A stretch of 64,000 bases of DNA from Streptomyces roseicoloratus (GCF_004117935.1 NZ_SDOY01000140.1:1-64000), one strand, 5' to 3'; shown: positions 32,700 through 42,038, counted from the first letter of the stretch. Notes: generated by a model from the letters alone, not told the origin. Program-made: numbers and translations.

Positions 32700-33806
32700 A
32701 TGAGGAGTCATGCCGCACGGCGGCTCGTGGTCGGTGGAGTGGCGGTGCTCCTGGCGCTGTCGACGGGCTGCTCGTCCGGGGAACGCCCTTCGCGTGACGA
32801 CGGCGTCGCGTCGCCGACCCCCTCCGGGCCGGCATCCGTGATCTCACGGGCCGAGGCGGAGCGGGTCTTCGCGCGGTACGACCGTACCAACGCGGCCGCT
32901 GACGGCGCCCTCGACGACACGGCCATACGCGAGGTGCAGACGGGCGTCCTCCTCGACGAGTCGCTCGCCGCCTACGACATCCACCGCAGGGCGAGGACCA
33001 GCGACAGGGTCACCCGCTTCACCCAGGCCCGGTTCCTGATCCCGGCCGTCGATGCCGCGCGGCCGTACCCCCGCTACTTCGCCGTGCTGAGCAAGCGGAA
33101 GGGACTCGAGGACGATCGCTCCTCCCAGCTCTTCTATTTCACGCAGACGGAGGAGAAGGGTCCCTGGAAGGCCACGGCGGCCACGTGGGCGGTGACCGAG
33201 CCGCCCCGGTCCCCGTCGCCCTCGGAGAGCACGCCGCCGCCCCCGACCGGGAACGACAAGGTGGTGCGTCTGCGGCCCAAGGTGCTCCCCGGGATCGGTG
33301 AAGACGCCTCGGGGGCCGCTCTGTTGTCGCCGACGGAGCAGGCCGACCGCGCCGTGTGCGCGGCTTTCGCCGACTACCTGAGCTTCTCCCCTCCACAGGG
33401 CCGGCCGGTCGACGACCGTTTCGCGCCCGGTGGCTTCACCAGCGACCTGGTCCGGCACTTCAACGGCTGGGCGAACAAGAACCTTCAGCGCAGCCTGTCC
33501 TACCGGACGACGGGAGCGGACCTTCCCGTGTTCCGGCTCTCCGACGGCGGCGCTCTCGTCGCCTGCACCTACCGCCGCGAGTTCCGCAGCGCGGGCGCGA
33601 GCCCCACGGGCACGGTCCGGTTCGAGAAGGGCTCCGACACGGACGTCCTCCTCGGAGGCGGCGGCCGGGAATGGCGCAGCGTCCTGCAGTTCAGCAGCGT
33701 GACCGCGCTGGTCGAGGTCCCGGCGAAGAAGGGTGCGCCCGCCACCGTCCTGGCGTGTGACTGCTACGCGCCGCAACCGCTGTCGGCGACCGGCACCCGC
33801 CCCTGA
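32700..33806 (+). CDS. Lipoprotein of unknown function
   Basis: 368 residues. A signal peptide ends in the lipobox LSTGC. Two soluble regions follow: one at about 48-165 beginning SRAEAERVFARYD, with an aromatic PYPRYFAVL strand, and one at about 215-355 beginning EQADRAVCAAFADYL. A Pro/Ser linker separates them. The two cysteines near VACTYRREF and ACDCY suggest disulfides. This two-part layout occurs in other Streptomyces lipoproteins, but I cannot name a proven function. GGAGG lies upstream of the ATG. It is 48 bases after the carboxypeptidase gene and probably in the same unit. Confidence 0.75.
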   Translation: MRSHAARRLVVGGVAVLLALSTGCSSGERPSRDDGVASPTPSGPASVISRAEAERVFARYDRTNAAADGALDDTAIREVQTGVLLDESLAAYDIHRRARTSDRVTRFTQARFLIPAVDAARPYPRYFAVLSKRKGLEDDRSSQLFYFTQTEEKGPWKATAATWAVTEPPRSPSPSESTPPPPTGNDKVVRLRPKVLPGIGEDASGAALLSPTEQADRAVCAAFADYLSFSPPQGRPVDDRFAPGGFTSDLVRHFNGWANKNLQRSLSYRTTGADLPVFRLSDGGALVACTYRREFRSAGASPTGTVRFEKGSDTDVLLGGGGREWRSVLQFSSVTALVEVPAKKGAPATVLACDCYAPQPLSATGTRP

Positions 33807-33828
33807 GGCCGGTGCTCCGCTGCGGGGG

Positions 33829-35160
33829 TCAGCCGGTGCGGCGCAGGGGCGGCGGGGTCCAGTCGCCGGTGAGGGCGGGGCGGCGGGGCCAGTAGAGGCG
33901 GAGGAAGACGTTGAAGCTGCCCGCGGGTGCCGGGAGCCAGTTGCTCTCGTGGTCGGGGTCGGGGCTCTCGTGCCGGACGTGGATGTCCAGGGAGCCGTCG
34001 GGGTTGGTCCGCATGCCGCTGCGGTCGCCGATCGCGTAGCGGTTCAGCGGGTTGTCCGCGAAGAACTGGCGCTCGTTCATCATCGTGAGCGACCAGAAGC
34101 CGTCCACGGGCGGGATCCGGTCGGCCTCGAAGTGCAGGACGTAGGTGTGGGCGCCGTCGAGCGGGCGCCCTTCCGCGTCGGTGGTGGCGTGCGGGTAGAG
34201 GGCGTCGGCGTCGAGATTGGCGCCGTACCCGAACCGCGTGATGAGCGCGCGCTTCCCGTAGTCGGTTCCGTAGTCGCCCAGGCCCCGGTGCACGGCCCAG
34301 CCGCCGGTCTTCGCCGACTCGGCCCGGGCGAACAGGTCGTGCAGGATCTGCGGGCCGCGGCGCGTGGCCGTGTCCAGGACGGCGAGTTTGTCGGCGGACA
34401 GGCCGTCCAGGCTCGCGCCGGGCGCGATGCCGAGTCCGGCCAGGCGGTCCAGGAGCGGGGCGTCGGCGGGGGCGGGCGGGTTGTCGGCCATCATCCGGTT
34501 GAGAAGGGTGAAGTACGCGCGGCCGTCGAGCGCGTGGACCCGGTCGACGGGTGCCGTCGTGGTGTCGGCGTCGGCGGGCACCGGGACGTCGGTGGGGGGC
34601 GCGTAGTCCGCGGGGTCGCCGGTCCACTCGGACAGCGGGATGAGCCGGGTGGCGTCCTGGAGGCGGTTGACGGCCGGGAAGTCCTCGGGGCCGCTCGTCG
34701 CGTACCGGGCGATGATCCAGTTCACGGCGGTGGGCGACGTCAGCAGGGTCAGGCCGGCGGGGGTCGGGCCCGACCAGGACGGGCCGGCGATCAGGAACGG
34801 GCCGGCGGACGGGCCGTTCCCGCGCCGGCCGACGACGGCGCAGACGTTCGACCAGGCGTCGAGGATCGGGACCATCCAGAACCGGTCGCCGAACTCGGGC
34901 AGGGCCAGCACCAGGGGCTGGTCGGAGAGATCGAGCCAGGCGCTGGAGTACAGGGTGTCGGCGTTCGGCGAGACGACCTCGGTGAAGGAGGCGTCCGGGG
35001 TGGCGCGCATGTAGCAGAACTGGTTGACCGGAGCCTTCCTGCGCGCGTCGTCCCGGGCCGGGACCGCCGTCATGGTGTCCATCGTGACGGCCGCCGTGAC
35101 CAGCGGGTATCCGTAGAGCCACGCCTCCGTGGCCAGCTGTTCCGTCGACTCGTCCGTCAT
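33829..35160 (-). CDS. DUF1254/DUF1214 domain protein
   Basis: 443 residues, no signal peptide. The N-terminal DUF1254 half has EAWLYGYPLVTAAVTMD, VSPNADTLYSSAWLDLS and DRFWMVPILDAWSNV. The C-terminal DUF1214 half has HTYVLHFEADRIPPVDGFWSLTMM, a turn FADNPLNRYAIGDR and SNWLPAPAGSFNVFLRLYWP near the end. The family is widespread and its reaction is unknown. It is the last of the minus-strand cluster beginning near 41402, 88 bases after the antiporter gene. Confidence 0.88.
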   Translation of the reverse strand: MTDESTEQLATEAWLYGYPLVTAAVTMDTMTAVPARDDARRKAPVNQFCYMRATPDASFTEVVSPNADTLYSSAWLDLSDQPLVLALPEFGDRFWMVPILDAWSNVCAVVGRRGNGPSAGPFLIAGPSWSGPTPAGLTLLTSPTAVNWIIARYATSGPEDFPAVNRLQDATRLIPLSEWTGDPADYAPPTDVPVPADADTTTAPVDRVHALDGRAYFTLLNRMMADNPPAPADAPLLDRLAGLGIAPGASLDGLSADKLAVLDTATRRGPQILHDLFARAESAKTGGWAVHRGLGDYGTDYGKRALITRFGYGANLDADALYPHATTDAEGRPLDGAHTYVLHFEADRIPPVDGFWSLTMMNERQFFADNPLNRYAIGDRSGMRTNPDGSLDIHVRHESPDPDHESNWLPAPAGSFNVFLRLYWPRRPALTGDWTPPPLRRTG

Positions 35161-35248
35161 CGGCTTCTCCCAGGTGCTGTGCGATACCCGTTCCGGCCCG
35201 ACGTTACGAGCGCCGTCCGGGACCCGCGCGCCGGAGCCGCCGAGCGGG

Positions 35249-37048
35249 TCATTCCGGAGTCGCCGGACCGGGAGAGCCGGTGGCGCGGGCAGGCGCGGGT
35301 CCGAGGAGGACGAGGGCGTCGCCGGGCCTGGGGGCGTTCCCGCGGTGCTCGGTGACCGGGTCCAGCCGGTGGTCGGCCCGTACGACGAAGAGCGTGTCGT
35401 GGTCCGCCGGCGGGGGTTCGGCCGCCGGGAGCACCATGAACCGGGCGCCGCGTGCGAAGCGCTCCGCGATCACGTGGCGGACGATCGAGCGGCCGAAGAG
35501 GATGCTCTCGCCGGTGTACGGGGCGACCACGCCGTGGCTGTCGTGCGGCGGGCCCACCCGGTAGACGGGCCCGTCGACGTTGTCCTGCATCACGATCGTG
35601 GCGAGCGCGTTGAAGTCGTCGTCGTCGGTGGCCAGGACGACCGCCGTGACGCCCTCCAGACGCGCTCCGGGGTTGACGGCCGTGGCCAGTAGATCGCCCT
35701 TGGCCAGGTCGAGGCCCGATTCCCGGACCCGCTCCCGTTCCTCGTCGAGTCCCGCCCACACCAGCACGTCCAGGCCGGCCGAGCGCAGTGCCCCGCCCAG
35801 GTCGATCACCCAGGGTGCGGCGCCCACCAGGAGGACCCGCGTGCCCGCCGCCTTGACGACGCCCAGTCGTCCGGCCACCGGCGCCGCCGTCAGCGCGTAC
35901 AGCAGGACGGTTCCCACGATGACCAGGAAGGTCACCGGAAGGATCTTCGTCGCTCCGGCCACTCCCTGTTCGACCAGGCCGGCGGAGAAGGCGGACGCCG
36001 TGGACGCGGCGACGATGCCGCGGGGGTCCATCCACGCGACGAAGGCGCGCTCCCCCCGCGAGAGGTCCGTGCGCGCCGTCGCGCCGAAGGCCACGAGGGG
36101 GCGGATCACCAGGACGAGGATCGCGATCAGGCCGAGGGCGGGGAGGAGCACGGGCACCACGGACGCCGGGGTGACCGTGGAGGAGATGGAGATGAACAGC
36201 AGTCCGATGATGAGCTGGACGAGCGTCTCGAAGAAGGGCCGGCGCGCCGGCATGTCGAAGGCGGGCATGTTGGCGACGGCGAGTCCCGCCACGATCGCGG
36301 CGATGAGCCCGGTGTCGTCGCGGACGATGTCGCAGCCCGCCGCGATGCCGATCACGACGGCGAGTTGCGCCAGCGTGCCCAGGGTCTCGCCGAGCCGGAG
36401 GACGCGCAGGCAGAACCAGAGCAGCGCGATGCCCACGATTCCGCCGCCGAGCCCGACGGCCAGGCTGAGGAGGAACTGTCCCAGCTGGTAGCCGCGGCCG
36501 ATGGCGACGTGACTCGACGAGACCACCGCGTGGAAGGTCAGCGCGCCGAGGATGCCGCCGATCGGGTCGGTGAGCGTCCCCTCCCAGATCAGGATGCGCC
36601 GCACCTTGTCGCTCGGCCGGACGAAGTCGAGCAGCGGTCCCACGACCGTGGGGCCGGAGACGACGAGGATCACGCCGAGCATCGCGGCCACGGCCAGTTC
36701 CATGCCGAACATCGCCGGTGCCACCGCCGTGACGACGAGGGCGGTGAGCAGGACGCCGTACACGAGCAGCCTGACCACGACGCCGCGGGTGTGGTGGACG
36801 AACTTGCGCAGGTCGAGGCCCAGACCGGCGTCGTAGAGGATCACCGCCACCGACAGCGACACCAGGCCCGAGAAGTCCGGGCCCAGCAGCTTGTCCGGGT
36901 GGATGACGTCGGTCACGGCCCCGGCGGCGAAGCCGACGGGAAGCAGGATGATCAGGGCCGGTACGCGGATCTTGTGCGCCAGGATCTGCGAGCCGGTGGC
37001 GAGGACCACCGTCAGGGCGAGGCCGAGAAGGATCTCGTCGTCGGTCAC
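35249..37048 (-). CDS. CPA-family cation:proton antiporter with nucleotide-binding tail
   Basis: 599 residues. About twelve membrane helices (1-395) include the Na+/H+-exchanger-type LVSGPTVVGPLLDFVRP and DDTGLIAAIVAGL segments. A cytoplasmic tail (about 400-530) has a Rossmann-like TRVLLVGAAPWVIDLG start, as in TrkA-N domains, and a final small TrkA-C-like part. Such proteins exchange Na+ or K+ for H+ and are gated by nucleotide or c-di-AMP binding; the ion is not determined. It is separated from cydB by 84 bases containing G-rich repeats (37075-37130). Confidence 0.88.
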   Translation of the reverse strand: MTDDEILLGLALTVVLATGSQILAHKIRVPALIILLPVGFAAGAVTDVIHPDKLLGPDFSGLVSLSVAVILYDAGLGLDLRKFVHHTRGVVVRLLVYGVLLTALVVTAVAPAMFGMELAVAAMLGVILVVSGPTVVGPLLDFVRPSDKVRRILIWEGTLTDPIGGILGALTFHAVVSSSHVAIGRGYQLGQFLLSLAVGLGGGIVGIALLWFCLRVLRLGETLGTLAQLAVVIGIAAGCDIVRDDTGLIAAIVAGLAVANMPAFDMPARRPFFETLVQLIIGLLFISISSTVTPASVVPVLLPALGLIAILVLVIRPLVAFGATARTDLSRGERAFVAWMDPRGIVAASTASAFSAGLVEQGVAGATKILPVTFLVIVGTVLLYALTAAPVAGRLGVVKAAGTRVLLVGAAPWVIDLGGALRSAGLDVLVWAGLDEERERVRESGLDLAKGDLLATAVNPGARLEGVTAVVLATDDDDFNALATIVMQDNVDGPVYRVGPPHDSHGVVAPYTGESILFGRSIVRHVIAERFARGARFMVLPAAEPPPADHDTLFVVRADHRLDPVTEHRGNAPRPGDALVLLGPAPARATGSPGPATPE

Positions 37049-37132
37049 AGCGGCTTCCTCCGTCGGGGGCCGGGCGCGAGGGGGGGATGTCCGGTCGGGG
37101 CGGGACGGGGCGGGGCGGGACGGGGCGGGCGG

Positions 37133-38191
37133 TCAGCCGTCGCGCACCGTTCCGTCGCCGTCGGTGCCGCGTCCTCCGCGCAGCTCGGAGTCGGTGAGCT
37201 CCTCCAGTTCGCCGTGGGTGTCCAGCCAGTAGAGGAGGAAGACGGCCGGCATGACGAGCAGCAGGGCCACCAGGGTCACGACCGCCAGCCAGGTCAGCGT
37301 GGCGGGCGCGCCCGCGGCGTCGGCGACGGTCAGCGAGGTGGGGAGCAGGTACGGGCGCTGGGCCGTGCCCCAGGCGACGACGGCGGACCCGACGACGCCG
37401 ACCGCCGAGACGCGCAGCCACGTTCCCGGTGTGCGCGGCAGCAGCCAGGCGGTCAGGAGCGAGGCCACGCCGGCCAGGATGACGAAGAACAGTCCCAGGC
37501 CGTGGGTCAGGCCGTGCCACACGTGAGGCGAGTCCTCGTGGGTGACGAAACCGGTGATCACCGCCAGGACGGCGAGCGCGGCGAGGCTGCCCAGAGCCCG
37601 CCGTCTGAAGTGCCCGACCAGATCGGGGGCTTCGAACCTGTGGGCGTCCCCGGTGAGGAACACCGCCCCGAGGAACGCGGTGGTCGTGACGGCGACGACT
37701 CCGAACACGATCGACGTCGGGCCGGTCCAGACGTGCGCCGAGGCGTCGGTTCCGGGAGCCACGCGTTCCGACGCGACTCCGCCGACGGCGGCTCCCAGGA
37801 AGAACGGCGTGACGACGGAGGCGAGGGCGAACACGGCACCGTACAGGCGCCGGCCGGCGAGCCGCTGCGAGGGTTTGCGCAGGGCGAAGCCGGCGCCCCG
37901 CAGGACCATGCCCACGGCGGCGAGGGCGAGCGGGAGCCACATCGCGGAGAACACGGTCTGGAACAGGACGGGGAATCCGGTCCACATGACGACGAGGACG
38001 AAGATCAGCCAGACGTTGTTCACCTCCCATACCGGAGCCATGGCGTGATCGATGAGCCACCGCGGCCGCCGGCCGCGCTCGGTGCCGCCGGACGTCAGGT
38101 CCCAGAAGCCGGCCCCGTAGTCGGCGCCTCCGGCGCAGGCGTACGCGGTCACGGCCAGGAGCAGCACCACCGCGATCAGGTCCGCGGTCAC
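37133..38191 (-). CDS. cydB: Cytochrome bd oxidase subunit II
   Basis: 352 residues with eight to nine membrane helices. The family start ADYGAGFWDLTSGG and the VWEVNNVWLIFVLVVMW segment are both visible, as is a GxPHVW-type loop. CydB pairs with CydA to form the terminal quinol oxidase used at low oxygen or under respiratory inhibition. Its GTG start overlaps the cydA stop (GTGA), so translation is coupled. No cydCD assembly genes follow here, unlike in many Streptomyces clusters. Confidence 0.95.
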   Translation of the reverse strand: MTADLIAVVLLLAVTAYACAGGADYGAGFWDLTSGGTERGRRPRWLIDHAMAPVWEVNNVWLIFVLVVMWTGFPVLFQTVFSAMWLPLALAAVGMVLRGAGFALRKPSQRLAGRRLYGAVFALASVVTPFFLGAAVGGVASERVAPGTDASAHVWTGPTSIVFGVVAVTTTAFLGAVFLTGDAHRFEAPDLVGHFRRRALGSLAALAVLAVITGFVTHEDSPHVWHGLTHGLGLFFVILAGVASLLTAWLLPRTPGTWLRVSAVGVVGSAVVAWGTAQRPYLLPTSLTVADAAGAPATLTWLAVVTLVALLLVMPAVFLLYWLDTHGELEELTDSELRGGRGTDGDGTVRDG

Positions 38192-39687
38192 GGGCCGTCA
38201 CCCCCGGCTCGGCCGTCTCCCCCGGCCCGGCCGGCCCCGGGGCGGGCGGCGGGCACGTCGCCCGCGGGGACGGGGGCCCGCGGTCCGTAGGGGATGTCGG
38301 TCTCGGGCGCGAGGCCGCCCGCCGCCGTGGCCTGCTGCTCGTCGGCGAGCCGCCAGCGGGTCCGCATCCTCAGGAGGACGACGAGGAACGAGCCGAAGAG
38401 GAACACGTACACCACCGCCACCACCCCGAACATGATCCACAGACTGGTGGAGCGGGTCGAGGTCACGGCCTCGGCGACCCGCATGTTCCGGTAGACGATC
38501 CAGGGCTGGCGTCCCACCTCGGCGGCGATCCAGCCGCACTCGACGGCCACGACGGAGCCGACGCCGGCGCACGCCGCGGCGCGGTAGAACCAGGGCGAGG
38601 CGGGCAGACGGCGGTGTCGCAGCCACACGAGCCCGTACCAGAGGGCGAGCAGGACGAGGACGGACCCGATGAGGACCATGATGTCGAAGGCCCAGTGGGC
38701 GATGGTCGCCTGAGTGGCCGTCGGCCGCTGATCGGCCGGGACGGAGGTCAGGCCGACGACCTCGGTGTCCGCGCTGAACCCGGCGAGGAACGAGTCGAGC
38801 AGCGGGATCCTGATGCCGCCGGAGACGGTGCCGTCCTCGTTCAGTCGCCCGAAGAGGTACTCCGGTACCCGCGTGTCGGTCTTCCAGACGATCTCCATCG
38901 CGGCGAACTTCACCGGCTGCTCGTGGAACACCGACCGGGCGATGGAGTCGCCGAGGACGAACTGCACCGGTGCGGCGACGGCCGCGATGGTGAACGGGAC
39001 GGCGAAGCCGAGCCGGTGGTAGCGGTCCCGGCGCCCGCGCAGCCAGCCGGTCGCGTAGACACCGGCGACCACGAAGCCCGCGGTGAGCACCATCCCCACG
39101 ACGAAGTGCCAGTACTGCGGGCCGAACATCGGCGTGAAGATCGCCTTCCAGACGTTCACGTCGACCGGCTTGCCCGCGGAGTCGAGGGAGAAGCCCCGGG
39201 GCGTGTTCATCCAGGAGTTGGCGGCCAGGATGCCGAACGCCCCGAGCAGCGCGGCGAACGGGAGGGGCAGTCCGAGGAGGAAGTGCGTCCACGGCTTGAG
39301 CCGTCGCCATCCGTACAGGTAGACGGCGATGAGCACGGCCTCCAGGAAGAAGGCCCAGGCCTCGACGCCGAATCCGACGCCGAAGACGTCACCCCACCGT
39401 CCCATCAGGCCGGGCCACAGCAGGCCGAACTCGAAGGACAGCACCGTGCCGGTGACGATGCCGAGCGCGAACTGCACGGCCATGACCGCCGACCAGCGCC
39501 GTGCGAGGAGCAGCGCCGTGGCGTCGCCGCGGCGCAGTCCGCGGTGGTGCATCACGAGGGTGATGAGGGGGAACGCCACGCCGAGCGGGACCAGGATGAT
39601 GTGGGCGGCCAGAGTGAAGGCCATGAGTTCCCGGGCCGGCAGGAGTTGGGCCGGGGCATCCGCCAGCAGGTGGAGCGAGGTGGGCAT
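38188..39687 (-). CDS. cydA: Cytochrome bd oxidase subunit I
   Basis: 499 residues with nine membrane helices. Heme-ligand regions are visible: AAHIILVPLG near the N-terminus (His), the GPQYWHFVVG segment and a downstream Met region. The quinol-binding GWIAAEVGRQPW motif is intact, and the periplasmic Q-loop appears short, as in the cyanide-insensitive type. The C-terminus has a Gly/Ala/Pro tail rather than a membrane helix. It oxidises quinol and reduces O2 to water in the cytoplasmic membrane. The start is ATG 39687. It is 42 bases downstream of the SDR gene. Confidence 0.96.
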   Translation of the reverse strand: MPTSLHLLADAPAQLLPARELMAFTLAAHIILVPLGVAFPLITLVMHHRGLRRGDATALLLARRWSAVMAVQFALGIVTGTVLSFEFGLLWPGLMGRWGDVFGVGFGVEAWAFFLEAVLIAVYLYGWRRLKPWTHFLLGLPLPFAALLGAFGILAANSWMNTPRGFSLDSAGKPVDVNVWKAIFTPMFGPQYWHFVVGMVLTAGFVVAGVYATGWLRGRRDRYHRLGFAVPFTIAAVAAPVQFVLGDSIARSVFHEQPVKFAAMEIVWKTDTRVPEYLFGRLNEDGTVSGGIRIPLLDSFLAGFSADTEVVGLTSVPADQRPTATQATIAHWAFDIMVLIGSVLVLLALWYGLVWLRHRRLPASPWFYRAAACAGVGSVVAVECGWIAAEVGRQPWIVYRNMRVAEAVTSTRSTSLWIMFGVVAVVYVFLFGSFLVVLLRMRTRWRLADEQQATAAGGLAPETDIPYGPRAPVPAGDVPAARPGAGRAGGDGRAGGDGP

Positions 39688-39729
39688 ACGCGCCTTCGTC
39701 GTCGCGGTGGGTGGAGGGCCGGGTGCGGG

Positions 39730-40569
39730 TCATCCACCGGTGGCGAATCCGGGGAAGAGCGTCATGCCGCCGTCGACGTACAGCGTGGTGCCCACCACGT
39801 AGTCCATGAGGTCGGACGCGAGGGCGACGACGGCGTGGGCGATGTCGTCGGGGTCGCCGATCCGGTCGTACGGGATGAGCCGCAGGAGGTCCTTGCGCGC
39901 CTCGGGCGTCTCCCAGGCGGCGCGGTTGATCGGCGTCCTGATCGCTCCCGGGGCGACGGCGTTCACCCGGATCTTCTCCGGGGCGAGCTCCTGGGCCAGG
40001 GTCTGCATCATCATCTGTACGCCGCCCTTGGACGACGCGTAGTTCACGTGTCCCGCCCAGGGAATGACCTGGTGCACCGAGCTCATGCAGATGATCTTCC
40101 CGGCGGCGCGGGACACCTCGGGGACCACGCCGCGGCGCCGGAACTCCTTGGCCGCCTCCCGTGCGCACAGGAACTGGCCGGTGAGATTGACGTCGATGAC
40201 CTTCTGCCACTGGGCCAGCGTCATCTCCGTGAACGAGGCGTCGCGTTGCAGCCCCGCGTTGGCCACCAGGATGTCGACGGTGCCGAACTCCCGCACCATG
40301 CGGTCGGTCATGGCGACGACCTGGTCCTCCTGGGAGACGTCCGCCTCGTACGCCGCCGAGCGGACCCCGAGCGAGGTGATCTCCGCGGCCACCTCCTCGG
40401 CGGCCTCGCGGTCGGCCACGTAGTTGACGACCACGTCGGCGCCGGCGCGGCCCAGCGCGATGGCGGTGGCCTTGCCGATGCCCGAGTTGGCGCCGGTGAC
40501 CAGGGCCTTCTGACCGTGCAGCAAGCGCGCCGGGATCACACCCCGCGGGGCTCCCACCGTGGAATCCAT
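39730..40569 (-). CDS. SDR-family dehydrogenase, glucose 1-dehydrogenase-like
   Basis: 279 residues. Classical short-chain dehydrogenase: TGANSGIG nucleotide site, NAG in LVANAGLQ, catalytic Ser in ICMSSVH and YASSK with the Tyr and Lys intact. The final YVVGTTLYVDGGMTLFP is typical. The loop with EFRRRGVVPEV is longer than in many SDRs. The closest family I recognise is glucose 1-dehydrogenase, but substrate remains a guess. A gluconokinase remnant just upstream makes a sugar-acid pathway plausible. ATG 40569 was taken as start, just after an upstream hairpin. Confidence 0.88.
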   Translation of the reverse strand: MDSTVGAPRGVIPARLLHGQKALVTGANSGIGKATAIALGRAGADVVVNYVADREAAEEVAAEITSLGVRSAAYEADVSQEDQVVAMTDRMVREFGTVDILVANAGLQRDASFTEMTLAQWQKVIDVNLTGQFLCAREAAKEFRRRGVVPEVSRAAGKIICMSSVHQVIPWAGHVNYASSKGGVQMMMQTLAQELAPEKIRVNAVAPGAIRTPINRAAWETPEARKDLLRLIPYDRIGDPDDIAHAVVALASDLMDYVVGTTLYVDGGMTLFPGFATGG

Positions 40570-40637
40570 GCCGTCCTGCCTCCTCGCTGCGCGGTCGCGC
40601 CGATCCGGCCGTACCCGGGTCCGTCCGGCGGACGGGC

Positions 40638-40682
40638 CCCGGGCCGTGGCGTCCGGATCACGACCGGACGCCACGGCCCGGG
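40638..40682. terminator. Strong hairpin inside gluconokinase remnant region
   Basis: A perfect 19-bp stem (40638-40656 with 40664-40682) and 7-base loop (ATCACGA). It lies 69 bases before the SDR start. It probably ends transcripts from the genes upstream and supports non-coding status of this part of the frame. Confidence 0.8.
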
Positions 40683-40739
40683 CACGGGCATCGTCACGCA
40701 ACCATCGCGAGAGGCGGTCGGCATCTCCGCGAAATCGCC

Positions 40740-40970
40740 GTTGGGCCGTTGGGTCCAGCGTCTTCGCCCGGACGGAGCCCTGCTGCACCACGACGGCGCG
40801 CTGGTCACGCCGGGCCGGCGGTTGGCCTCGGAGTGGAACTCGTCCGCGTCCCGGTACGGCCCGCCCAGCCGCTCGGCGAGGAGCCGGCCCACGGTCGACT
40901 TGCCCGATCCGGCGACACCGACGACGAGCACGAGCCGCTGCGGCGTCCCGGTCTCCGTGTCGAGTGCCAC
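40740..40970 (-). pseudogene. Gluconokinase N-terminal remnant
   Basis: The first 48 or so residues match a gluconokinase: LVLVVGVAGSGKSTVGRLLAERLG (the P-loop, with Lys), then PYRDADEFHSEAN where the family has DEFHPxAN. Beyond that the frame turns into Arg/Pro-rich sequence with no family match and continues open to 40536, running through a 19-bp hairpin and into the SDR start. A normal enzyme has about 170 residues with conserved DRxPWL and SALRRxYRD motifs; these are absent in this frame. A weak trace (DADRLSRWL) is seen in another frame, which suggests frameshift plus decay. Start GTG 40970. Confidence 0.7.
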
Positions 40971-40988
40971 GGGCGCCGGTGCCGTGCG

Positions 40989-41402
40989 TCAGACCCGTTC
41001 CGGCCGGGGAGCGACGCACAGCCCCCAGATGATGAGCGCGTCGATGGCGATGAGCAGCAGCGCCCACCACGGCGTGTACGGCAGCCACATGAAGTTGGCG
41101 ATCATGCTGAGCCCGGCCAGGCCCACGCCGACCACCCTGGCCCAGGTGGCGCCGGTGAACAGGGCGATACCGGTGAGCGTGATCACGATGCCCAGGATGA
41201 GATGGATCCAGCCCCAGCCGGTGAGGTTGATCTGGTAGACGTAGTTGCGCGTGGCCAGGAACACGTCGTCCTTGGCGATGGCGGAAATACCTCCGAGCAG
41301 CGCCATGATGCCGCTGAAGACCATGATGACGGCGGCGAACACCAGCCATCCGCTGGTGTGCGTCTCCCCCTGCCGACCGGCCGAGCTCGTGTGGGTGGTC
41401 AT
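40989..41402 (-). CDS. DUF7144-type four-helix membrane protein
   Basis: 137 residues with four membrane helices: FAAVIMVFSGIMALLGGISA, a second around WGWIHLILGIVITLTGIALF, a third at VVGVGLAGLSMIANFMWLPY and a fourth at LLLIAIDALIIWGLC. The short N-terminus is hydrophilic. I recognise the DUF7144 pattern, common in Streptomyces stress clusters, but the function is unknown. It is the first gene of the minus-strand run that leads to cydAB. The start is ATG 41402, with GGAG in the eight bases before it. Confidence 0.82.
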   Translation of the reverse strand: MTTHTSSAGRQGETHTSGWLVFAAVIMVFSGIMALLGGISAIAKDDVFLATRNYVYQINLTGWGWIHLILGIVITLTGIALFTGATWARVVGVGLAGLSMIANFMWLPYTPWWALLLIAIDALIIWGLCVAPRPERV

Positions 41403-41549
41403 GACACGCTCCTCCGCGTCGACCGCCGGAACGGTTCCGTCCCGGCGGATCGGATATCTCCAATCTGACGCCCGTCGCCCCCCGACGCATGTCGGCGGGA
41501 CGTGGAGGCCCGTCTCGCGGGTCCCTGCGCGGCTGCGGAGCCGGCAGGG

Positions 41550-42038
41550 TCAGGCGGCCGTCGTCGCGCCCGCGGGAAGGGACATGACGATCTCCTCGTC
41601 CTCCCGCTCGCCGGTCGGGCCGAAGCCGAGGGAGCGGTAGAGGCGCTCGGCGGAGGTGTTGGCCGGGTGACAGGAGAGGCGGATCTCGCGGCAGTCCGGG
41701 AGTGCGGAGAGGCGGGCGATCACGGCGCCCATGGCGGCGCGGCCCACGCCGCGGCCCTGTTCGGCCACGTCGATCATCATGCCGCCGACCCAGTGGCTGC
41801 CGTCCTGGTCGTCGTGGGCCCACATCACGTGCCCCACGACCGTGTCGTCGGCGCGGACGGCGAGGGAGGTCCAGGTGTCGCCGCGGTCGGAGAGCAGAAG
41901 GTATCGGGCCGCCAACGCGGGGACGTGGTCCCGCTGTTCGTCGGCGGGTGCCACGTCGGCGACGGCGCGCCAGTTCTCGTCCGTGATCTCCTCGAGGGTC
42001 ACGGTCCTGCCCTGGCGGTCGGTGAAGCGGTGTGTCAT
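41550..42038 (-). CDS. GNAT-family N-acetyltransferase
   Basis: 162 residues. The GNAT fold is clear: strand 4 WVGGMMIDVAEQGRGVGRAA carries the acetyl-CoA pyrophosphate loop (Q-x-x-G-x-G/A), and the C-terminal RLYRSLGFGPTGE is the usual motif B end. The N-terminal LEEITDENWRAVADVAP resembles SpeG/PaiA-like polyamine or small-amine acetyltransferases, but the substrate is uncertain. ATG 42038 has AGGAAG six bases upstream. It is divergent from the PucR regulator, with a repeat-rich spacer between. Confidence 0.9.
   Translation of the reverse strand: MTHRFTDRQGRTVTLEEITDENWRAVADVAPADEQRDHVPALAARYLLLSDRGDTWTSLAVRADDTVVGHVMWAHDDQDGSHWVGGMMIDVAEQGRGVGRAAMGAVIARLSALPDCREIRLSCHPANTSAERLYRSLGFGPTGEREDEEIVMSLPAGATTAA

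Noticed and set aside
35157..38201. Minus-strand frame of 1,014 codons
   Set aside because: Out-of-frame shadow of cydB and the antiporter; Arg/Pro-rich with no domain.
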